Of a stretch of DNA of 16,675 nt, positions 9,202 through 14,314 are shown piece after piece (position 1 is the first letter of the stretch; each line of letters opens with the position of its first letter). The notes under the pieces are model-generated. The model made no database searches. It saw nothing but the letters and a program-made list of their open reading frames with translations, and was not told the DNA's origin. This DNA comes from CAZMRW01 sp964568805 (lineage in GTDB: Bacteria > Pseudomonadota > Gammaproteobacteria > Methylococcales > Methylomonadaceae). Location of the stretch: contig CAZMRW010000091.1 of assembly GCA_964568805.1 (NCBI GenBank), positions 1 through 16,675 of the forward strand. The letters are read 5' to 3'. The position numbers were made by a program, and so were the translations under genes.

Positions 9202-9297
9202 TCAGGACGAATTTACGCTGCATCGGATTAACGCCTAAAGCGGCATTGCACACTATAAATCGATCGTTAATCGAAATCTGGAAAAAAGAGCGTTGCT

Positions 9298-9867
9298 ATG
9301 CCAATACCTGATTTGCCACCGTCACGCCATCAACAGGAACGAATTGTTTGTTCGATCACAGCTGCTGAAAAATATCATATCCCAGCGAATATCCTGCTTG
9401 CGATAGCCGAAAAAGAAGGTGGGAAGCCGGGATTGTGGATGAAAAATACCAACGGAACCCACGACGTTGGCACTATGCAGTTTAATACGGCTTACCTCAA
9501 AACACTCGAAAAGTACGGAATTATGCCGGGTGATGTCGCAAGTGCCGGTTGTTATTCCTATGATTTGGCCGCCTGGCGAATTCGCGGGCATTTAACCAAA
9601 GACCGTGGCGATTTATGGACGCGAGCGGCCAATTATCACTCCAGGACGCCTTCCTACAATCTGCTATACAGGGCTGATCTAATGGTAAAAGCAAACCGAT
9701 GGGCAAACTGGTTAGATAAATTCATGATGCCCCATGTTTCGGCGATCAATGTGGACACTTTATTGCCTGAAGCTAATCCGGTCAGTCAACCGGACAACAT
9801 AGCTCACAGACAGCCTATTCAAACAACCTATGTGCCGCGCAGAATCGTTGTCAGTCACAACGAGTAG
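9298..9867 (+). CDS. trbN: TrbN-like lytic transglycosylase
   Basis: This is a peptidoglycan-cleaving lytic transglycosylase of the SLT type, probably opening the wall locally for the mating channel. The 189-residue product shows the fold signature: IPANILLAIAEKEGG at 28-42, with E40 as the likely catalytic glutamate, then DVGTMQFNT (the equivalent of the usual G-x-M-Q motif), then a helical lobe with CYSYDLAAWRIRGHL and AANYHSRTP. The ordinary Ser after the catalytic Glu is Gly here. There is no signal peptide, and the upstream frame hits a stop at 9268-9270, so no longer start exists; export may use another route. In RP4, trbN is not essential for transfer. Confidence 0.88.
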   Translation: MPIPDLPPSRHQQERIVCSITAAEKYHIPANILLAIAEKEGGKPGLWMKNTNGTHDVGTMQFNTAYLKTLEKYGIMPGDVASAGCYSYDLAAWRIRGHLTKDRGDLWTRAANYHSRTPSYNLLYRADLMVKANRWANWLDKFMMPHVSAINVDTLLPEANPVSQPDNIAHRQPIQTTYVPRRIVVSHNE

Positions 9868-9877
9868 CAAGCACGTC

Positions 9878-10576
9878 ATGCACTATTCACGACGCGTTGA
9901 AATATCAGATGGCACGCTTGAAGCCGTCAAATGGCTGGCACTGCTAATCATGGCGGCGGATCATACCAATAAATATCTGCTGCACGAGGCATCGCACACA
10001 CTATTTAATTTCGGACGCATCGCCATGCCGCTATTCGTTTTTGTGCTGGCTTATAACCTGGCTCGGCCAGGCTCGTATGAACGCGGCACTCATGTCCGGA
10101 TAATGAAACGCCTGGCAGTATTCGGCATTCTGGCAATGCCGCCCTTCATTGCCTTGGGCGGCTTGTTGGCAGGGTGGTGGCCGTTAAATATTCTGTTTGC
10201 ATTACTGTCAATGACGGCCATCATATATTGCCTTGAGCAACAGTCGTTCAGAAGCTATACCATCGCATGTGCGGCATTTATAGTTGGCGGTTCATCAGTG
10301 GAATTCTGGTGGCCAGCCTTGGTCTTTGGGATTGCCATATGGTGGTATTGCAAAACGGCAAGAATCGCGGCACTCATAATAGCGGTGCTGGCACTGGCAT
10401 CGCTCCGTGTTATTAACGGTAATTATTGGGCAGTCGCCGCCTTACCCATTTTGTTGGCAAGCTGCGCTATCAACATTCCAACGCCCCGCTACAAGTGGGT
10501 ATTTTATTATTTTTACCCGATCCATTTATCCATACTATGGCTCTCAACGAGACTTGCCTATGACATTGTTCAATAA
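9878..10576 (+). CDS. trbP: TrbP, TraX-family membrane protein
   Basis: This is a polytopic TraX-family protein. F-plasmid TraX acetylates the pilin N-terminus; RP4 TrbP belongs to the same family but is dispensable for transfer. I chose the ATG at 9878: the product is then 232 residues, as I recall for RP4 TrbP, and lies 10 bases after trbN. An earlier ATG at 9830 would add 16 residues and overlap trbN. About eight hydrophobic segments run through the protein. Family signatures are SDGTLEAVKWLAL, the AADHTNKYL motif with its Asp-His pair, and MPLFVFVLAYNLARPG. It closes the recognisable conjugation operon. Confidence 0.9.
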   Translation: MHYSRRVEISDGTLEAVKWLALLIMAADHTNKYLLHEASHTLFNFGRIAMPLFVFVLAYNLARPGSYERGTHVRIMKRLAVFGILAMPPFIALGGLLAGWWPLNILFALLSMTAIIYCLEQQSFRSYTIACAAFIVGGSSVEFWWPALVFGIAIWWYCKTARIAALIIAVLALASLRVINGNYWAVAALPILLASCAINIPTPRYKWVFYYFYPIHLSILWLSTRLAYDIVQ

Positions 10577-10667
10577 CAAATTACAGCAGCGGGAAGGGGA
10601 TTATGAAGAAACAAAAACCACCCGATAGTGGTGATTGAACAGCATACTGGTCTTGCGTTTGATCTTC

Positions 10668-10790
10668 ATGGACGAGATCCAGGCAAAAACACCGCAGGAA
10701 CCGGCTAATTTTCTTGAGTGCGAACAGGTTGTGAAAATAGCATCACATGAACAGGAATTCTTTAAAAATTCCGCTGCTGTCGGCAAGTAA
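10668..10790 (+). other. Possible gene relic, 40 codons
   Basis: An open frame running from ATG at 10668 to TAA at 10788-10790. The frame is open further left to the stop at 10635-10637. The peptide (MDEIQAKTPQEPANFLECEQ...) has ordinary protein-like composition but no ribosome binding site and no family I recognise. It could be the end of a gene deleted downstream of trbP, or chance. Confidence 0.25.
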
Positions 10791-10869
10791 TAAGTTTCAT
10801 ACTGAAGCCGACATTGAAAATTTGAATGTGATTTCTGGTCTCGGCCACGATGGATAGCTATTCATAGCG

Positions 10870-10914
10870 GCCAACAACAGTCCCTCACGATTGCCAAAAG
10901 CAGCCATTCGGATT
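10870..10914. repeat. Degenerate ~22-bp tandem repeat
   Basis: Two imperfect adjacent units, 10870-10892 and 10893-10914, both of the form GCCAA-(A/C)A-(A/G)-CAG-(T/C)-C-C/A-...-GATT. They agree at roughly three quarters of positions by eye. No coding frame runs through them. They may be a remnant of an interspersed intergenic repeat family. Confidence 0.35.
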
Positions 10915-10999
10915 ACATTTTATCCAACAATTGATCAAACGGGGTTGAAAATTTGGCTGTATAACTTCATCTAATGCCACCTCCGGGAACTAATTTATT

Positions 11000-11013
11000 G
11001 TGCAAGTTTGCAC
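11000..11013. promoter_or_regulatory. Perfect 6-bp dyad, tra-box-like operator candidate
   Basis: GTGCAA-GT-TTGCAC is a perfect inverted repeat with a two-base centre. The half sites match the TGTGCA/TGCAC halves of the Agrobacterium tra box (ATGTGCAGATCTGCACAT), which binds the quorum-sensing regulator TraR. It lies about 25 bases upstream of a TTGACA element. The dyad is seen directly; the regulator is unknown, and no luxR-type gene is in the window. Confidence 0.45.
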
Positions 11014-11038
11014 GCTACTCAGCTTAGCAAAATTAGTC

Positions 11039-11067
11039 TTGACATCTGGAATTTAAAAGAGCATAAA
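11039..11067 (+). promoter_or_regulatory. Candidate sigma-70 promoter
   Basis: A perfect -35 hexamer TTGACA at 11039-11044 is followed after 17 bases by CATAAA at 11062-11067 (four of six to TATAAT). It would drive the 11284 gene with a leader of about 210 bases. The -10 element is only fair, so this is a prediction from consensus. Confidence 0.45.
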
Positions 11068-11118
11068 AAGCGCGAGTTAGATAATAATTTGTAAGGTTTG
11101 TTTTGTTCTTTTAAATGC

Positions 11119-11148
11119 TTGACACTTCGATAAGTTCAGAAATGTAAG
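11119..11148 (+). promoter_or_regulatory. Second candidate sigma-70 promoter
   Basis: TTGACA at 11119-11124 is followed after 18 bases by TGTAAG at 11143-11148 (four of six). It lies closer to the 11284 gene and would leave a leader of about 130 bases. It may act with, or instead of, the promoter at 11039. Confidence 0.35.
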
Positions 11149-11270
11149 TCGACATTTTGTTCGGTGTGTGTAAAGGTAGTACTGTTTGGCGCAAGAGTGT
11201 AATTAAACTTTTCTACGTTACTTAAGCAAATTAGAAAGACAGTACCCAATTGATTAATTACTTCAATCGT

Positions 11271-11276
11271 AAGGAG
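11271..11276 (+). promoter_or_regulatory. Strong ribosome binding site for the 854-residue gene
   Basis: AAGGAG seven bases before the ATG at 11284 fixes the start of this gene. It is stronger than most of the trb gene sites. Confidence 0.8.
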
Positions 11277-11283
11277 TCTGAAC

Positions 11284-13848
11284 ATGGAACTAACCAACAG
11301 TAAGCGGTTGCTGTACACTGCAAGCTACGTAGTAACACAGTTTACGCCCGACGAACAAAGTGAAGTGGAATCCAAGCCGGGTGGAGGCTACCCCAAGGCC
11401 AACCATATGCTATTGCTGGATCTGAACTCCGAGGATCTCGACCGACTTCAAATGGTGATGAACGCAGGGAGGACGTTTAAAAGCAAGGGCGAACTAGATG
11501 CTCTGTTCAACATCGCTCAAAGGCTCACCGTCACCGAACGCCCAATGTCCACGATGGAGCTGGCTGCGGAAATGGCACCGATCTCGTACGATGCCATTAA
11601 CCACTTCCTCGAGCTCTCTGCCACTGTCAAGGAAAACGCGGTTCCTTTCTCATTTTGGCTCGATTTGAGCAAGCAACGCCAAAAAATCTCGCCAATTGGT
11701 CGCCTGCACCTTGAAAGGATCGAGATGTATCCTGCGGGAGTGCAAAAGGGAGAGCTCGTCTTCACTGTTCCTATGGCGCCAGGCGAGACGGTCACGATCT
11801 CGCATAAGGAGTGGTCTACCTCGACGCGCGAGTTCGAGGAGATCGTCCAGGACTACTTCGAGAGCTACAGCGAGCGAGGTGTAGCCGAGAAGACCGACAC
11901 CGCAATGTCCACCGAAAACGAAGCCAAGCACTCGAGCGCTATCAACTTCGGCGCGTCCCTGTCCGGCACTTACGTCGGCGTCACGCTGACGACGACTCTG
12001 GGCATCGCAAACACCAATGAGGAGCGGCAGTCCGTCAAACAATCGATGCAGAAGAATCGGGAGGTGACTGAGAAGGCTTCGGCACGTACTCGCAAGGAAC
12101 ACAAGGTTTCCATGAAGCTGGAAACAAAGATGGGCGTCGAGGATCACTCGTCCAAGACGATCACCAATGACGCAGCCGTGCCGATCCGCATCGACTACTA
12201 CCGCATGATGCGCAAGTGGCGAACGGACTTATTCCGTTATGGACTACGCCAGACCTACGACATCGCGATTCCTCTACCGGGCGTGCGACTCTGGGCATTG
12301 CATCAAAAAGTTGCCGAGTTGGATAAGAAGTTGCGCGAACCTTTTGTCTTCGGGTTGAATGCCGAAACCCTGACCGAAGCGAATTGGGTTGTGTGGGCAA
12401 CCAAGTTCGGGGCATCCTCCGCCGTTGTTCCACCACCACCTGCGCCCCAACAAAAGAAAGTCCTGGTTCCAGATCCCATTGGTTTTTTTACCGCTGATCA
12501 GGCGCAAATCGATCGCTTTGGCAAAATCGATTTCGAAATACCCGCTGGTTATTGGCTTTCAAGCGCGAAAGCAACAGCGATATATTCGGCGGCGTCGGGG
12601 ACTCCCCATTTCACATGGCATAACGGAGGCAACCACTCTATTGGAGCGGACTCCACTGTTATAGGAAACCTTTCTGCATTCATAAATCCTTCGGCAGTGG
12701 TTGATCCTTCTGTATTGGTGCATCCTTCTGGCAATTTGGCGGCAACGTATAGCTATAATTGGATCCACACGGCGGGCCTGACTCTTGAGTTAACGTTCGA
12801 TCGTACGCCTGCTACCGAGCAAGCGTGGAAACGTGAGGCGTGGTCTGCCATCAAGGCCTCCGCTGAAGCGAAGCATCACGAAGAACTAGCGCGTGTTCAA
12901 GAAGAGCGTGATCGGTTATGGCGTCTGCTGAACGGCAAAGACACGCTATCGCTACGTCGTCTTGAACGCGAAGAGCTGGTGAGGCTGGTAATGAAGTGGT
13001 TGCTGGGGCCAGGTTATCCGCTGATATCGACCGTCAATGTGGCGACGACTGTCGGACAGATACTTACCAACGAGGACACCTTTCAGATCTCTAATAAGTC
13101 TCCGGACGGCTCCCCCACCTTTTCTTTCGTCAGAGAAAAAGGGTGGTACCAAGCCCTTCTGTTCGGCGAATACGTCAAGTTCATTCATCAGGCGGTTGAA
13201 TGGGAAAACCTGCTATATTTTCTATACCCTTATTTTTGGGGCTCTGAGACGATCGGGAAGGACAAACTATTGTTCGAACACATCGACCCTGAGCATGAAC
13301 GGTTCCTGCGCGCTGGCTATGCGCGCATCGTCCTGACCATACGCCCCGGCTTTGAGGAATCCTTCACTCATCTGATGGAAAAGGGGACGCTCCAAGGAAT
13401 TTCTACGCAACCTTACATAACGATCGCTCAGGAAATCGCGAATTTTGCCCGCACCAATTACGCCGGCATTCCACCCGCAAACCCCGAACTGCATGCGCGA
13501 CCGTTACTGTATCCAGAGCAACGTGCCACCTGGGACATCATGCAGGACGTTATGAAGAAGGTCGATGACTACAAGACCATGAATGGGCATTATCCGGTGA
13601 AGCTCGATGATTTGCCTTCTGGATTGCCAGTTGATGCGTGGGGAAATCCGTTTATATACCGGCTACCAGGCCTAGGAGCAGACTACGACTTGGTCTCGCT
13701 CGGTGCTAATAATGAGGAAGGTGGCGAAGGTTTGGATGCCGACATCTCCTCGGCAGCTGGGGCATCTCTGGTAGCTACTTGGTTTGACTACACCCCAACC
13801 AGTGGCCTCGATATCGAGATCGACACGAAGGCCGAGGACATTGCGTGA
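11284..13848 (+). CDS. Large modular protein with C-terminal GspG-like domain and FDYTPTS tail
   Basis: I do not recognise the full-length function of this 854-residue protein. It has no signal peptide. Visible parts: an N-terminal mixed region (1-200) with a GELVFTVPMAPGETVTISHKEW strand segment near 156-177; an alternating small/hydrophobic stretch at 216-243 that could form a beta-hairpin; a highly charged helical segment at 245-285; a Pro-rich linker at 382-392; hexapeptide repeats (AFINPS, AVVDPS, VLVHPS) at 465-482; a second charged helix at 525-565; a Trp/Tyr-rich block (VEWENLLYFLYPYFWG, 638-653); and a C-terminal domain at about 750-823 resembling the soluble domain of pseudopilin GspG (VDAWGNPFIYR, then YDLVSLGANNEEGGEG and the D818/D820 pair, a probable Ca site). 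No prepilin cleavage motif exists. The protein ends in WFDYTPTSGLDIEID (833-847). The EWEN...YPYFWG block and the GELVFTVP segment feel familiar from uncharacterised large bacterial proteins. Secreted or toxin-like function is a guess. Confidence 0.85.
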   Translation: MELTNSKRLLYTASYVVTQFTPDEQSEVESKPGGGYPKANHMLLLDLNSEDLDRLQMVMNAGRTFKSKGELDALFNIAQRLTVTERPMSTMELAAEMAPISYDAINHFLELSATVKENAVPFSFWLDLSKQRQKISPIGRLHLERIEMYPAGVQKGELVFTVPMAPGETVTISHKEWSTSTREFEEIVQDYFESYSERGVAEKTDTAMSTENEAKHSSAINFGASLSGTYVGVTLTTTLGIANTNEERQSVKQSMQKNREVTEKASARTRKEHKVSMKLETKMGVEDHSSKTITNDAAVPIRIDYYRMMRKWRTDLFRYGLRQTYDIAIPLPGVRLWALHQKVAELDKKLREPFVFGLNAETLTEANWVVWATKFGASSAVVPPPPAPQQKKVLVPDPIGFFTADQAQIDRFGKIDFEIPAGYWLSSAKATAIYSAASGTPHFTWHNGGNHSIGADSTVIGNLSAFINPSAVVDPSVLVHPSGNLAATYSYNWIHTAGLTLELTFDRTPATEQAWKREAWSAIKASAEAKHHEELARVQEERDRLWRLLNGKDTLSLRRLEREELVRLVMKWLLGPGYPLISTVNVATTVGQILTNEDTFQISNKSPDGSPTFSFVREKGWYQALLFGEYVKFIHQAVEWENLLYFLYPYFWGSETIGKDKLLFEHIDPEHERFLRAGYARIVLTIRPGFEESFTHLMEKGTLQGISTQPYITIAQEIANFARTNYAGIPPANPELHARPLLYPEQRATWDIMQDVMKKVDDYKTMNGHYPVKLDDLPSGLPVDAWGNPFIYRLPGLGADYDLVSLGANNEEGGEGLDADISSAAGASLVATWFDYTPTSGLDIEIDTKAEDIA

Positions 13849-13962
13849 GCGGAACGCGACGACGGACTATGTGCATGACCCCCAGACTAGTGTTGTGGCA
13901 GCCCGCCGAATACCGTCGGAAAAATTCGTCGATACGGTTTCTCTCGCGGTTCAAAACAAATA

Positions 13963-14028
13963 GGGCGAGCTCAACGTGATAAACCTGACACCGAGCCGGC
14001 ACGCAACTTGAGCAGACGAAGCTCGCCC
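13963..14028. repeat. 9-bp inverted repeat with 48-bp loop
   Basis: GGGCGAGCT at 13963-13971 is exactly complementary to AGCTCGCCC at 14020-14028. The enclosed sequence has further short complementary pieces (CGTG/CACG), so transcripts could fold into an extended hairpin. No T-run follows, so it is not a standard intrinsic terminator. Confidence 0.5.
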
Positions 14029-14195
14029 GCATCACGCTGGGGCATAACGATGTCGATTTAATGAACACGCTGCTGAAGTCGGAGTTCGATCGGGGATCGT
14101 GGCTTCGGTCCAAAGTGTTTTGGGTTAACTTCGGCACTAGGGCACGGTAGTTCTACCAGGAGAGTCCGCTCACCTGTGGGTTGGTTATTGAGGAA

Positions 14196-14201
14196 AGAAG
14201 G
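14196..14201 (+). promoter_or_regulatory. Ribosome binding site before tail-peptide mini-ORF
   Basis: AGAAGG (inside a purine-rich run AGGAAAGAAGGG) lies six bases before the ATG at 14208. Its strength and spacing make real translation of the 22-residue mini-ORF possible. Confidence 0.5.
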
Positions 14202-14207
14202 GTAAGT

Positions 14208-14276
14208 ATGTTTGATTACACACCTACAAGCGCCATCGATATTGAGATCGATGCGAATATGGAGAATACCAATTGA
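14208..14276 (+). CDS. 22-residue mini-ORF repeating the FDYTPTS tail
   Basis: The predicted peptide, MFDYTPTSAIDIEID plus seven residues, matches the end of the 854-residue protein (WFDYTPTSGLDIEID) at 12 of the 14 residues after the first. Of the 14 codons compared, seven differ synonymously, two change the residue (Gly to Ala, Leu to Ile) and five are identical. This pattern fits selection on the peptide rather than a recent DNA duplication. A good ribosome binding site precedes the ATG. It could be a translated tag peptide, the surviving end of the broken gene to its left, or a leader for the downstream gene. Function unknown. Confidence 0.5.
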   Translation: MFDYTPTSAIDIEIDANMENTN

Positions 14277-14314
14277 AAGTAACACTGATAAGTCACTATG
14301 GAGAACTCTAAACG

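Larger units (their letters stand above)
10577..11283. other. Mostly non-coding gap between trb operon and cargo genes
   Basis: About 700 bases without a convincing full gene. The left part holds two tiny ORFs that may be relics: 11 codons at 10602-10637 with an upstream GAAGGGG, and 40 codons at 10668-10790 (product begins MDEIQAKTPQEP). A short A/T-rich hairpin (GGAATT/AATTCC) lies at 10754-10772. The right part is A/T-rich and contains the dyad, promoters and ribosome binding site listed separately. I see no tRNA, attachment site or insertion sequence end. Confidence 0.7.
13849..14207 (+). pseudogene. Decayed coding stretch between the two cargo genes
   Basis: No intact ORF of useful length is present on the + strand, yet several fragments read like protein. 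The frame starting at 13850 is open to TAG at 13961-13963 (contains TSVVAARRIPSEKFVDTVSL). Another frame, from about 13992 to TAG at 14148-14150, encodes TQLEQTKLARITLGHNDVDL and continues. After that TAG the same frame runs without interruption into the mini-ORF at 14208. This looks like a gene broken by a frameshift and at least one nonsense change, possibly a second copy of a protein that carried the FDYTPTS tail. I do not recognise its family. The minus-strand ORF here also covers the end of the upstream gene and looks like a shadow. Confidence 0.4.

Noticed and set aside
9830..9877. Earlier ATG start for trbP
   Set aside because: It would overlap trbN and add 16 residues with no TraX-like sequence; the 9878 start gives the RP4-like length.
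10754..10772. GGAATT/AATTCC hairpin as terminator of the trb operon
   Set aside because: The stem is A/T-rich and not followed by a T-run, so it does not fit an intrinsic terminator.
11650..12147. Minus-strand 165-codon ORF inside the 854-residue gene
   Set aside because: Lies wholly opposite a well-supported gene with a strong ribosome binding site; Arg/Leu-rich shadow composition.
13775..14137. Minus-strand 120-codon ORF between the cargo genes
   Set aside because: It overlaps the end of the 854-residue gene, and its composition (rich in Arg, Ser and Cys) looks like an antisense shadow of + strand coding; no good ribosome binding site.
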